Part shown: positions 24,934 through 34,077 of the stretch, one piece after another
Numbering within the stretch: the first letter of the stretch is position 1
Layout: every line of letters starts with the position of its first letter
NCBI GenBank assembly: GCA_947454055.1
Contig: CANGIS010000003.1
Location: forward strand, 1 to 64,000
DNA length: 64,000 bases
From: Hyphomicrobiales bacterium
Lineage (GTDB): Bacteria > Pseudomonadota > Alphaproteobacteria > Rhizobiales > Beijerinckiaceae
Reading direction: 5' to 3'
Translations under genes and position numbers: made by a program
The notes under the pieces: generated by a model
The model's database searches: none
What the model was told of the DNA's origin: nothing
What the model saw: the letters and a program-made list of their open reading frames with translations, nothing else

Positions 24934-25193
24934 AGGCGGGCGGATCGCTTCCGGTCGCGCCATGAAGCCGCCAGCCCGCAAAAGCCATGGGCTTCGATTC
25001 AATCGTTTGAAAATGTGGGTGCCCGACACCGCTCCCCCGAGACATTGTCGGGCACCCGACCGCGAAGATGGTTTGGATCCCCGCGGCTACCCTGAGCCAG
25101 TTTGAAACCGTTCAGGACATTCAATTTGACACCCGCAACCGTCGGCTTCATTGATCATTCGCAACGGCAACGCTCGAATGTCACGGATGGCCC
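24934..25193. other. Spacer with a strong inverted repeat
   Basis: Apart from the inverted repeat at 25017-25057 I see no gene, tRNA or clear promoter here. Its right end may encode extra N-terminal residues of the next protein if a non-standard start is used. Confidence 0.4.
25017..25057. repeat. 12-bp perfect inverted repeat
   Basis: GGGTGCCCGACA (25017-25028) and TGTCGGGCACCC (25046-25057) are perfect complements around a 17-nt loop. A very stable RNA stem would form on either strand. No T-run follows on either side, so it is either a weak terminator for the fixK-like gene or a DNA site. Confidence 0.65.
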
Positions 25194-26318
25194 TTGCGAT
25201 CTCCCAATCAGCTTCAGCGTGATCCAACCCATTGGCTCAAGGATCCGCGACAATATTTGATGCTTGTCGCCGCCGCATCGGGCGGTGCGATCGGATGGTG
25301 GTTGAATATTCCCGCCCCTTGGTTGTCCGGTGCCATGGCGGCAACCATCCTTCTGGCCGCATCGGGACAGGGTTCAGCGCTTTCGATGCCACTGCGCAAT
25401 CTGGCCATGCTCAGCTCCGGCCTGACACTGGGATCCGCTGTCACATCCGAAACGCTGCATGCCTTTGTAACGATACCGCTCAGCCTGTTGGGTCTAGCGG
25501 TTACAAGTCTTGCGGTGATGGCGGTCACGTCGAACGTTCTGATGCGGTATTCGGGGTGGCAGCGGTGTGATGCGGTTTTGGCGGCAACGCCTGGTGCGCT
25601 GTCATCGGTCATGGCGGTTGCCGTCGAGGCGGGCGCCGATATTCCCCGGATCGCCATTGTGCAGCTGTTTCGGCTTGTCATGCTGGTGGCGGTCTTGCCG
25701 TCATTGATGGCTGTTGCAGGCATGTCCGCCACGCCCTCCGCGGTCGTTCAGCCTTATATCCCTGTCACTGGCGTTTTACTGATGGTTGGTTTCGGACTTG
25801 CCGGTGCGCTTGGTCTCAAGGCGCTGAACATGTCGGCACCCTTTGTTTTAGGCCCCATGCTGTTTGTTGGGGCCTTGCGAGGTTTGGACTTTTTTCCCGG
25901 ACAATATCCCTTCGAATTGTCGACCATCGGGTTCGTCCTGATCGGCGCCCTCATCGGGGGCCGTTTTCAGGGCATGCGGATGCGGGAAATTGTAGCGATC
26001 GCACCGGCCGCTTTGGTGTCGTTTCTGGTGGCTACAACCATCGGGTTTATGGGCGCGGTTCTTGTTTCCAACCTGATCGGATTGCCGCTCTCCTCAGCCC
26101 TGATTGCGTTTGCGCCGGGCGGCCTTGAAGCGATGACGGCACTGGCTTTCGCATTGCGGATTGACCCAGTGATTGTGGGTGTTCATCACATTGCGCGTTT
26201 CACCCTGATCGGGATAGGTCTGCCAATGGCCATGAAACTAAGGCCCTCAATAATCACAGGCCCGTCTGATCCGCCCCATGCCCCTACTTTGCAGGCACCA
26301 ACTGATAGCCCTTGCTGA
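25194..26318 (+). CDS. AbrB-family (YkvN/duplicated-domain) membrane transporter
   Basis: The 374-residue protein is a polytopic membrane protein with two related halves, each with a glycine-proline-rich helix (NIPAPWLSGAMAA near residue 38 and FVLGPMLFVGALRG near 215). That fits Pfam AbrB, a putative transporter family often mislabelled as ammonia monooxygenase. About ten helices are visible. The substrate is unknown. The start is uncertain: TTG at 25194 gives a 22-residue hydrophilic lead, whereas ATG at 25260 starts at the first membrane helix. The C-terminus ends on a disordered tail and faces the lipoprotein gene with 34 bp of overlap on the opposite strand. Confidence 0.8.
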   Translation: MRSPNQLQRDPTHWLKDPRQYLMLVAAASGGAIGWWLNIPAPWLSGAMAATILLAASGQGSALSMPLRNLAMLSSGLTLGSAVTSETLHAFVTIPLSLLGLAVTSLAVMAVTSNVLMRYSGWQRCDAVLAATPGALSSVMAVAVEAGADIPRIAIVQLFRLVMLVAVLPSLMAVAGMSATPSAVVQPYIPVTGVLLMVGFGLAGALGLKALNMSAPFVLGPMLFVGALRGLDFFPGQYPFELSTIGFVLIGALIGGRFQGMRMREIVAIAPAALVSFLVATTIGFMGAVLVSNLIGLPLSSALIAFAPGGLEAMTALAFALRIDPVIVGVHHIARFTLIGIGLPMAMKLRPSIITGPSDPPHAPTLQAPTDSPC

Positions 26319-26697
26319 AGAGACAGGATTCGACCGCCTGATTGCGTGGCTTTTCGTTCAAATCGCGGGTGGAATATGAGGGCGGCACATAGACCGGCGG
26401 CTGCGAATAACACATCCGAAATCCGTCATAGCGGCGACGGCAATGCGGGAAATCGTTGTAAATATAGCCGCCGCCTTCCATCTCGGTCACGGGGGCCAGC
26501 GGGTACAGTCTGGACGCGCGCTCCTCGCACGCAAACTTGTCCGTGCCAAACTGTTCGAGCGATTTCGTCGGATGAACCCATTCATACCGCTGGCATCCGG
26601 CCAGCGCTAATCCGGCCAGCAGCAAAAGGCCGAGCCTGCTTGCCGACGGTTTCAACAGGGGACGGCGCGAAAACGGAACGGACAATTTTATCTCCAT
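26284..26697 (-). CDS. Small lipoprotein of unknown function
   Basis: The 137-residue protein has a basic N-terminus, a hydrophobic run and a lipobox LALAGC, with lipidated C35. The mature part has four further cysteines (FACEER, PHCRRR, RMCYSQ, ESCLFS), enough for two disulfides in the periplasm, and a proline-rich middle (QPPVYVPPSY). I do not recognise a named family. The ATG at 26697 places the signal peptide correctly; the longer open frame upstream runs across the divergent anmK promoter. It is divergent from anmK by 76 bp. Confidence 0.72.
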   Translation of the reverse strand: MEIKLSVPFSRRPLLKPSASRLGLLLLAGLALAGCQRYEWVHPTKSLEQFGTDKFACEERASRLYPLAPVTEMEGGGYIYNDFPHCRRRYDGFRMCYSQPPVYVPPSYSTRDLNEKPRNQAVESCLFSKGYQLVPAK

Positions 26698-26773
26698 GGC
26701 GATTGACGATACCCTACGGCACGGAGCAAGACATCCTTTGGATGAATGGGCACTGAATGCGACGGAAAAAGCC

Positions 26774-27874
26774 ATGAACGTAATCGGCGTGATGAGTGGC
26801 ACCTCGATGGACGGTATCGACATCGCTTGGCTGGAAACAGACGGCGAAACACGGATTGCCCACGGACCATCATCGATGAGCGCGTACCCTGCCCCACTTC
26901 GTGACCGGCTGATTGCGCTTGTTGCCGATCAAAACCGTGCCGCAAGCGGTGACCTCTCCGACATCGCCGATGCCGTCACCGATGCGCAGTGCACGGCCGT
27001 TGAGGCCTTCATGCTCGCGCACCGACTTTCGCCCGCCTCCGTTGATCTCATCGGCTTTCATGGCCAAACCGTGTTCCATGCTCCCGAACGACGCCTGACG
27101 CGGCAATTGTTCAACGGCCCTCGTGCGGCAAAGCGTCTCGGTGTCGATGTGGTGTGCCATTTCAGAACCGCTGATGTTGCCCAAGGTGGTCAGGGTGCGC
27201 CACTCGCCCCGCTCTATCATCAGGCCTTGGCGAAAGCCTCGGGGCTTGCGATGCCGGTCATGGTGCTTAATCTCGGTGGCGTCGCCAATGTCACCTATCT
27301 GGATCACGATCATGTGGTGGCGTTTGATACGGGACCCGCTTCGGCCATGCTGGACGATTTTTTACGTTTGAGGCGGGGCCAGGCGTTTGATCGGGATGGC
27401 GCTTTGGCCGCATCGGGGCGTGTTCAACCGTCCCTTGTCGCGCAGTTTTTGGCGCATGATTATTTTGGCAAAACACCGCCAAAATCCCTCGACCGGAATG
27501 CGTTTCATGCGTGGATGTCGCTGGTAGCACCGCTTTCGGATGAAGATGGTGCGGCAACCTTGGCGGCGTTCGCGATTGAGTCCGTTGCTGCGGCGTTGCA
27601 CCATGTTCCGCATCCGCCGGCGCGCTGGCTCGTTGGCGGGGGCGGGCGCCATAACGCCCATGTGATGCAACGACTGGCCAAGCGATTGGGCGTTCCGGTT
27701 GATCCGGTAGAAGCCGTTGGCTGGAACGGCGATACGCTGGAGGCGGAATGTTTTGGCTGGCTTGCTGTCAGAAGTCTGAAGGGGCTGCCGCTCAGCCTGC
27801 CGTCCACCACCGGCGTGCCCTATCCGATGACAGGCGGTGAAGTATCGCGGGCGATCAGGGAGTCTATCGCGTGA
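26774..27874 (+). CDS. anmK: Anhydro-N-acetylmuramic acid kinase
   Basis: AnmK converts 1,6-anhydro-MurNAc released by lytic transglycosylases to MurNAc-6-phosphate, a step of cell-wall recycling. The 366-residue protein starts with the family signature GVMSGTSMDGID at residues 5-16 and retains the ATPase fold (GFHGQTVFHAP, FDTGPASAMLDDF, LVGGGGRHN). The ATG at 26774 is chosen because the signature normally lies at the very N-terminus. A serine hydrolase follows with a GTGA overlap, which suggests a joint task on muropeptides. Confidence 0.95.
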   Translation: MNVIGVMSGTSMDGIDIAWLETDGETRIAHGPSSMSAYPAPLRDRLIALVADQNRAASGDLSDIADAVTDAQCTAVEAFMLAHRLSPASVDLIGFHGQTVFHAPERRLTRQLFNGPRAAKRLGVDVVCHFRTADVAQGGQGAPLAPLYHQALAKASGLAMPVMVLNLGGVANVTYLDHDHVVAFDTGPASAMLDDFLRLRRGQAFDRDGALAASGRVQPSLVAQFLAHDYFGKTPPKSLDRNAFHAWMSLVAPLSDEDGAATLAAFAIESVAAALHHVPHPPARWLVGGGGRHNAHVMQRLAKRLGVPVDPVEAVGWNGDTLEAECFGWLAVRSLKGLPLSLPSTTGVPYPMTGGEVSRAIRESIA

Positions 27875-28881
27875 AACTCTTGGACCATATCGACGAAGTT
27901 TTTGAGCCAGCTCGAATGGCCTGCCTTGAGGGCCGCATACCCGGTGCCGCTTTTGGAATCGTCACCCGCGAGGGTACCCGCGCTGTTCGCGTCACAGGAT
28001 TTGCCCAGATCGAGCCCGACCCCGTTCCCCTCACCCGCGAGATGTGGTTCGATCTCGCCTCGCTGACCAAGGTGATTTTCACCACACAAAAGATCATGTC
28101 CCTTTGCGAGGCCGGCAAGATCGCGTTGGACGATCCGCTGGTCCGCCACATTCCGGATCTGCGTCAATATGACAGCGCGGCAACCGAGCGCGCGCTGACC
28201 ATCCGCCAGCTGCTCGCGCATCAAACCCATCTGCCCGCGGTCGAGCCGCTGTATACGCTCGGCCAGGATCCCGAAACGCTCCGCGCCTATGTGCTGCAGC
28301 GCATCTGGAAAATGGGTCCGCCCGTCTATTCCGACATCAATTATATCCTGCTCGGCATTCTGATCGAGCGGGTCACGGGTCAGCTTTTGGCCGAGCAGGG
28401 GCTGGCGCAGGGTCTCAGCTTTTTCCCACCCCCTGATCAAAGTGTGGCCACCGAGCGTTGCGCTTGGCGGGGCAGGGTCATGCGCGGGGAAGTACATGAC
28501 GAGAACGCATTTGCGCTCGGCGGACCGGCAGGACACGCCGGATTGTTCGGAACGGTCGATGGTGTACTCGATTACGCTTCTGATCTGCTGCAAGGCGGCG
28601 GCTTGTTACCCCAGACACTGGCGACATTGATCACACCGGTTGCCGGCAACAGGGCGCTTGGCTGGGAAGTTTTCGAGGCGGGCTGGCATGGTGGGGCAGG
28701 ACATTCCGCTCAAACCATCGGCCATCTCGGCTTCACAGGAACCGGCTTATGGCTTGATTTTGAAAGAGAAATCGCCTGGACCCTGCTCACCAACAGGGTC
28801 CATCCCTCCCGCCACACCGACACCGGCATCATGGCGCTCAGGCGCGCAACAGGCTCGTTGGTCGGTTCGCTTAGTGGGTAA
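27871..28881 (+). CDS. Class C beta-lactamase-like serine hydrolase, coupled to anmK
   Basis: The 336-residue protein has the penicillin-binding fold with S64-x-x-K67 (SLTK), YSDIN at 153-157 where class C enzymes have YxN, and the HLGFTGTG motif near residue 285 in place of KTG. No signal peptide is visible, so it acts in the cytoplasm, unlike AmpC. The GTG start overlaps the anmK stop. A cytoplasmic amidase or esterase acting on recycled muropeptides is a fair inference; beta-lactamase activity is doubtful given the location. Its last 11 bases overlap the end of the opposing methyltransferase gene. Confidence 0.85.
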   Translation: MKLLDHIDEVFEPARMACLEGRIPGAAFGIVTREGTRAVRVTGFAQIEPDPVPLTREMWFDLASLTKVIFTTQKIMSLCEAGKIALDDPLVRHIPDLRQYDSAATERALTIRQLLAHQTHLPAVEPLYTLGQDPETLRAYVLQRIWKMGPPVYSDINYILLGILIERVTGQLLAEQGLAQGLSFFPPPDQSVATERCAWRGRVMRGEVHDENAFALGGPAGHAGLFGTVDGVLDYASDLLQGGGLLPQTLATLITPVAGNRALGWEVFEAGWHGGAGHSAQTIGHLGFTGTGLWLDFEREIAWTLLTNRVHPSRHTDTGIMALRRATGSLVGSLSG

Positions 28882-29620
28882 GAGGTAGGCACGCCAATCC
28901 ACGATGAATCGCCTCTGCTTTGGCAGTAAAGCGACCGTTTTTCTCGTGCAATATCAATCCCTTCATCAGGGTAAGCGGCGCACGGCTTCCCTTGATGCCT
29001 TCCACCAGCAACCGCGTTGCTGAGGCACCCTCATGCGGATAAATCGGCAGAATCGAGAGTGCGCCAAAACGCCCCTGAAATGCTGATAGAAGCTCGGAAA
29101 GTGCATCCGCGCGATGGATCATCGTCAGACGACCATGTGGCTTAATCATCCCCTGACAGGCCACAATCCATCGATCCAGCCCCCCTTCCGGCATGGTATG
29201 GGCCCGTTGTCGGTTCAAATCGGGCGATGTTCGCGTTTTATGTTCATTCAAAAAGGGCGGGTTGGTGATCACCCAATCGGCATCGGACGCGGCCAATCCG
29301 AGCGCTTCCCGAGCATGATGGGGTGCTAGAAGATCGCTTTCAACCACTTCCGCACGGTCGCTAAACTGATTGGTCGCGATGTTTTTGCGGGCCAACTCCG
29401 CCTCATTCGGATCGATTTCGATCAATCGAAGCTTTGCCGCCGTAACGCGTGCTGTAACCGCCAAACCCGCAGCACCACTGGCTGATCCCGCATCGACCAC
29501 CTGACCATCAAACTCATCCGGCACGGTTGCTGCCAGAAGCACCGCGTCGGTACCCGCCCGATGGCCGGTTTCGGATTGGAAAAGGCGAAGTTTGCCACCG
29601 AGAAAGGGGATTTCTGTCAT
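28871..29620 (-). CDS. tRNA1(Val) adenine-N6-methyltransferase-like protein (TrmN6 family)
   Basis: The 249-residue protein is a class I S-adenosylmethionine methyltransferase. It has a glycine-rich loop VVDAGSASGAAGLAV (41-55), an acidic residue pair after strand 2 (LIEIDPNE) and the NPPF motif at 120-123 that marks N6-adenine or N5-glutamine methylation. Family members such as TrmN6 modify A37 of tRNA-Val. The substrate here is not proven. It is divergent from the polyprenyl synthase gene. Confidence 0.83.
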   Translation of the reverse strand: MTEIPFLGGKLRLFQSETGHRAGTDAVLLAATVPDEFDGQVVDAGSASGAAGLAVTARVTAAKLRLIEIDPNEAELARKNIATNQFSDRAEVVESDLLAPHHAREALGLAASDADWVITNPPFLNEHKTRTSPDLNRQRAHTMPEGGLDRWIVACQGMIKPHGRLTMIHRADALSELLSAFQGRFGALSILPIYPHEGASATRLLVEGIKGSRAPLTLMKGLILHEKNGRFTAKAEAIHRGLACLPLTH

Positions 29621-29735
29621 AAGATCTCAATTATCGATCTGTGTGACCGTTTGGCAAGTTGCGAAGCCGAGGCTTGCGTGGCATTTTGCGTCCGAATTCG
29701 CGCGGACAATTGTCCGCCATCGAAAGGAATACCGC

Positions 29736-30752
29736 GTGGGCGTTGTTGTTTCTCTGGAAGGCAAAGCCGTTTCCGGCCCGAGCCTTGATCCGCTTTTGCA
29801 GTTAACGAAAGTTGGCATGGAGGGCGTGAACCGGATGATTTTGTCCCGCGTCGGCTCCGACGTGGAAATGATCCCCGAAATCGCCAAACATCTGATCGAA
29901 TCGGGCGGCAAGCGTCTGCGCCCCATGCTGACCTTGGCCACCGCCGAACTCTGCGGTTATTCGGGCGAAGGCCACATCAAGCTCGCCGCTGCCGTCGAAT
30001 TCATGCACACGGCAACGCTTCTGCACGATGATGTCGTCGATGACAGCGAAATGCGCCGCGGCAAGCTCGCCGCCCGTATGCTGTGGGGCAATGAAGCCAG
30101 CGTGCTGGTGGGCGATTTTCTGCTCGGCCAAGCGTTCAAAATGATGGTCGAAGTCGGCTCCCTGCAGGCGCTCGATGTTTTATCCACCGCTGCCACCGTG
30201 ATTGCCGAAGGCGAAGTCTTCCAGTTAGCCGTTGCCAAAAACACGGCAACCACCGAGGACGAATATCTTTCCGTCATTCGCGGTAAAACGGCGGCTCTGT
30301 TTGCGGCCGCTTGCGAAGTGGGCCCCATCATTGCCGGCTTCGGTAAGGCGGAACAGGCGGCCTGCCGGTCTTATGGCGCCAATCTCGGAATCGCTTTTCA
30401 ATTGATTGATGATGCGCTCGATTACGGCGGCGTCTCGACAAAGCTGGGCAAAAACCTAGGCGATGATTTCCGCGAAGGCAAAATAACCCTACCAGTCGTG
30501 CTTTCCTTTCGGCGTGGCACAGAATCCGAGCGCGCTTTTTGGAAACGGGCACTGGAAGAGGGTCAAACAAGCGACGCTGAACTTGCCGAGGCGATTTCAA
30601 TCATGAAAAAGCATCGAACCATCGAGGATACTATCGAGCGTGCCCGCCATTACGGCGCGATGGCGCGCGATGCCTTGGCGCTCTTTGCCGATACGCCGAT
30701 GAAGAAAGCGATGATTGAAGCCGTCGATTTTTGTATTTCACGCGCGCATTAG
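29736..30752 (+). CDS. ispB: Polyprenyl (octa/decaprenyl) diphosphate synthase
   Basis: This trans-prenyltransferase extends farnesyl diphosphate to the long tail of ubiquinone. The 338-residue protein shows both aspartate-rich motifs, DDVVDD near residue 98 and DDALDY near 225, plus GGKRLRPML near 53. The GTG at 29736 is chosen because AAAGGAA lies 7 bases upstream; the open frame continues back to 29592 but overlaps the divergent methyltransferase gene. The next gene is on the other strand. Confidence 0.93.
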   Translation: MGVVVSLEGKAVSGPSLDPLLQLTKVGMEGVNRMILSRVGSDVEMIPEIAKHLIESGGKRLRPMLTLATAELCGYSGEGHIKLAAAVEFMHTATLLHDDVVDDSEMRRGKLAARMLWGNEASVLVGDFLLGQAFKMMVEVGSLQALDVLSTAATVIAEGEVFQLAVAKNTATTEDEYLSVIRGKTAALFAAACEVGPIIAGFGKAEQAACRSYGANLGIAFQLIDDALDYGGVSTKLGKNLGDDFREGKITLPVVLSFRRGTESERAFWKRALEEGQTSDAELAEAISIMKKHRTIEDTIERARHYGAMARDALALFADTPMKKAMIEAVDFCISRAH

Positions 30753-30759
30753 GGATTGA

Positions 30760-31122
30760 TTATCCCCGTGGCGAGCCGTGGTGCTGGGCAATGCGCCAAT
30801 GGCCATCCTGTTTGACGAGCATCCACGTCACCCGATAGGGCATTGGTGTGTCACCATCGGCGAAATCGACAAGGGCGGCGGTGGCCGCGACATCGTCGCG
30901 TATCATCACCACGCGGGGGAAGGGATAGTTCGCTACATGGACTTTGGGTCCTCGCCCGCCAAAATAGGCCTTGATCGCCGCACGCCCCACCACCAATTCA
31001 GGAATTGAACCGAACAGCATCGCATCTTCGGTATAAAGCGCTGCATGAGTATCCAAATCATGGCTGTTGAAGGCTTCAATCCATTTTTTATGGAAAGCTT
31101 CAATGGTAGGAGTGCCGGGCAT
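30760..31122 (-). CDS. SnoaL-like / SgcJ-EcaC family protein
   Basis: The 120-residue protein has the cone-shaped NTF2-like fold pattern: an N-terminal helix (FHKKWIEAFNSHD), ALYTEDAMLFG, a strand-turn with GRAAIKAYF, and a C-terminal strand ending HWRIAQHH. Members include ketosteroid isomerase-like and DUF4440 proteins, with no shared reaction, so no function is assigned. The ATG has a good GAGGGGGA ribosome site. It faces ispB tail to tail. Confidence 0.78.
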   Translation of the reverse strand: MPGTPTIEAFHKKWIEAFNSHDLDTHAALYTEDAMLFGSIPELVVGRAAIKAYFGGRGPKVHVANYPFPRVVMIRDDVAATAALVDFADGDTPMPYRVTWMLVKQDGHWRIAQHHGSPRG

Positions 31123-31289
31123 GCTATTTTCCCCCTCGTTTTATCGTTGGGCTCAGGATAGTCGGATGGTGTATCACCTGTCCATCTTCTAGCGAACAGG
31201 GGTGCATACCTCTTGATCCTTGCCCTGTTCCCGACTACGTCCCCTAACGGGTGCAGCGTGCATCCGCCTCTTTGACTGTTGAAAGCCTC

Positions 31290-32876
31290 ATGACCTCGCC
31301 CACCCCCGCTTCACGCCGCCGTACATTCGCGATTATTTCGCATCCAGATGCCGGTAAGACTACGTTGACCGAGAAATTGCTGCTGATGGGCGGCGCCATT
31401 CAGCTTGCCGGTGAAGTGAAGGCGAAGAAAAGCGGCACGCAAACGCGCTCCGACTGGATGGGCATCGAGCGCGAGCGTGGCATCTCGGTCGTTACCTCGG
31501 TAATGACGTTCGAATATGGCGATTGCGTCTTCAACCTGCTTGATACGCCCGGCCATGAAGACTTTTCTGAAGACACGTACCGCACGCTGACAGCGGTTGA
31601 TTCCGCCGTCATGGTAATCGACGCCGCCAAAGGCATCGAAGCGCGGACGCGCAAACTCTTTGAAGTGTGCCGCCTACGCGATATCCCGATTGTTACCTTT
31701 ATCAACAAGATGGACCGCGAAACGCGTGATCCGTTCGATCTGCTCGATGAAATCGAGAAGACGCTGGCGCTTGATACCGCCCCCGTCAATTGGCCGATCG
31801 GACAGGGCCGCAGCTTTGCAGGCACCTATGATTTGGCGCGCAACCGCGTCCGTCGCATCGATACGGATGAGGATCCGATGACGGTAAATGGTCCGGAGGA
31901 TTCGCGCGTCGAAGCTCTTCTGCCCAACCATGAATGGCCGGCATTTCTGGAACAAATTTCACTGGCGCGGGATGCCTGCCGTCCGTTTGAACTCGAAGCC
32001 TTCCGCGAGGGCCATTTGACGCCGGTGTTTTTTGGCTCGGCCCTCAGAAACTTCGGCGTGCGCGATCTGATCGACGCGATGGCGGAAATTGCACCACCGC
32101 CACGGGCGCAAGAGGCCGACACGCGCATGGTAACGGCGGAAGAGCCAAAAATGACCGGCTTCGTCTTTAAAATTCAGGCAAATATGGATCCGAACCACCG
32201 CGACAGGATCGCCTTTATTCGGGTGTGTTCGGGTAAACTCGAGCGCGGCATGAAGGCCAAGCTGGTACGAACCGGTAAGCCTTTACCCATAAACGCGCCA
32301 CAATTTTTCTTCGCGCGTAACCGCGCTTTGGCGGAAGAGGCTTATGCGGGCGACGTCGTGGGTATACCGAACCACGGCACGTTGCGCATCGGCGATACAC
32401 TGACCGAGGGCGAAGATCTTGTGTTTCGAGGTGTCCCGAGCTTTGCACCGGAAATCTTGCGCCGCGTTCGCTTAAAAGATGCGATGAAAGCCAAAAAACT
32501 CCGTGAGGCGCTTGAACAGCTTGGCGAAGAAGGCGTTGTGCAACTCTTTATCCCATCCGACGGATCGGGCGCGATTGTCGGCGTGGTCGGTGCGCTACAA
32601 ATCGACGTGTTGCTGGAGCGCCTTCAGGCCGAATACGGCGTAACCGTTGAATTCGAGCAGTCCCGCTTTTCGATCTGCCGATGGATTGAGTCGAAAGACA
32701 AAGTCGAGCTACAAAAATTCATCGATGCACACGCCTCCTCCATCGCGCATGATCTCGATGGTGCGCCGGTGTTTATGGCCCCCTCCGCCTTCACGTTGAA
32801 TTATGAGCGCGAGCGGTGGCCAGCGATTGAGGTCAAGGACATCAAGGACTATCAGGTGCGCGAAACCGCCGCTTGA
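31290..32876 (+). CDS. prfC: Peptide chain release factor 3
   Basis: RF3 is the GTPase that recycles RF1 and RF2 from the ribosome after peptide release. The 528-residue protein matches the usual length and has G1 HPDAGKTT (18-25), the DTPG motif near 85 and NKMD near 139, then the RF3-specific domains. The ATG at 31290 gives the normal short N-terminus; an in-frame start at 31251 is less likely. It is separated from the SnoaL gene by a divergent spacer of about 170 bp. Confidence 0.95.
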   Translation: MTSPTPASRRRTFAIISHPDAGKTTLTEKLLLMGGAIQLAGEVKAKKSGTQTRSDWMGIERERGISVVTSVMTFEYGDCVFNLLDTPGHEDFSEDTYRTLTAVDSAVMVIDAAKGIEARTRKLFEVCRLRDIPIVTFINKMDRETRDPFDLLDEIEKTLALDTAPVNWPIGQGRSFAGTYDLARNRVRRIDTDEDPMTVNGPEDSRVEALLPNHEWPAFLEQISLARDACRPFELEAFREGHLTPVFFGSALRNFGVRDLIDAMAEIAPPPRAQEADTRMVTAEEPKMTGFVFKIQANMDPNHRDRIAFIRVCSGKLERGMKAKLVRTGKPLPINAPQFFFARNRALAEEAYAGDVVGIPNHGTLRIGDTLTEGEDLVFRGVPSFAPEILRRVRLKDAMKAKKLREALEQLGEEGVVQLFIPSDGSGAIVGVVGALQIDVLLERLQAEYGVTVEFEQSRFSICRWIESKDKVELQKFIDAHASSIAHDLDGAPVFMAPSAFTLNYERERWPAIEVKDIKDYQVRETAA

Positions 32877-32900
32877 CGATAACCATCAGGGAAGAACGAC

Positions 32901-33980
32901 ATGGCAGGATCAGCGGTTCAGGAGAAGCGGATTGGCGCCGAGGCGCTCAAAGCCGTCGTCAGAGAGATCTTCCGCGCTGCAGGCTCCAATGCGCGCGAAT
33001 GCGGCCTCGTTGCGGATCATCTGGTTGAAGCCAACCTAAAAGGGCACGATTCGCATGGCGTCGGCATGATACCGGCCTATGCCGCTTCGCTTGCCGCGGG
33101 CGATCTGGTTTTGAATGCCACGCCCCGTATCGTTCAGGATATTGGCGGCACCATGGTGCTCGATGGCGGCTTGGGTTTAGGCCAGTCGACAGCGCATGAC
33201 GCGATGGCGCTTGGCATCGAGCGGGTGCGTGAAACAGGGTCAGCCATTGTAGCCCTTCGCAACAGCCATCACATCGGCCGTATCGGGCACTGGGCCGAGC
33301 AATGCGCGCGCGAAGGCTTGGTTTCGATCCATTTCGTCAATGTGATCTCCGAGCCGGTTGTCGCTCCTTTCGGGGGCAAATTGCCGCGTCTTGTCACGAA
33401 TCCGATCTCGATCGGTATTCCGCGTCTGAAGGCGGAGCCTGTGATTGTTGATTTTGCGACCAGCAAGCTGGCGCATGGCAAAATCCGTGTCGCCTATAAT
33501 AAAGGCGTTCAGGTGCCCGATGGCACCTTGATCGATGCCGATGGTCATCCCACCAACGACCCTGCCGCCATGTTTGAAGCGCCAACAGGTGCAATTCTTC
33601 CCTTTGGCGAGCACAAAGGCTGGACGCTCGCTTTTGCCTGCGAAGCCTTGGCAGGCGCCTTGACGGGTGGTCTTGCGATGAAGGGGCCTTCATCTCGAAA
33701 GGCAATCATCAATAATATGCTGTCGATCATCCTGTCTCCGGATGCGATGGGCACGCAGGCGAGTTATCTGTCCGAATTGGAAGAATTTGTGCGGTGGGCG
33801 CAATTGCCTTCATCGGGCGAAGCACCATCTGTCCTTTTACCGGGCGATCCCGAGCGGGCAATGAAGACGCAACGTCTCGCCGAGGGTATTCCGGTCGATG
33901 GTAACACCTGGGCGCAGATCTTGGCTTCCGGCGTTTCAATGGGCGTATCGGAAGCAACATTGGAAGCGCTCGCGATCTAA
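32901..33980 (+). CDS. Malate/L-lactate dehydrogenase family (Ldh_2) oxidoreductase
   Basis: The 359-residue protein belongs to the NAD(P)-dependent Ldh_2 family that includes ureidoglycolate, malate and sulfolactate dehydrogenases. The family patterns GHDSHGVGMIPAY (about 49-61), RNSHHIGRIGHWAEQC (near 120) and FGGKLPRLVTNPISIG (near 155) are intact. Substrate cannot be deduced. The ribosome site GGGAAG precedes the ATG. It lies 24 bp after prfC and could be co-transcribed. Confidence 0.88.
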   Translation: MAGSAVQEKRIGAEALKAVVREIFRAAGSNARECGLVADHLVEANLKGHDSHGVGMIPAYAASLAAGDLVLNATPRIVQDIGGTMVLDGGLGLGQSTAHDAMALGIERVRETGSAIVALRNSHHIGRIGHWAEQCAREGLVSIHFVNVISEPVVAPFGGKLPRLVTNPISIGIPRLKAEPVIVDFATSKLAHGKIRVAYNKGVQVPDGTLIDADGHPTNDPAAMFEAPTGAILPFGEHKGWTLAFACEALAGALTGGLAMKGPSSRKAIINNMLSIILSPDAMGTQASYLSELEEFVRWAQLPSSGEAPSVLLPGDPERAMKTQRLAEGIPVDGNTWAQILASGVSMGVSEATLEALAI

Positions 33981-34077
33981 CCCAATTCCGCACCGCTTGC
34001 TTCCGACAGGATGGCGGGCCATAGAACAGCCTATTGCCGCTCCCCTAGGGCGGATCGAGGATAAACTGAAGGACCGC

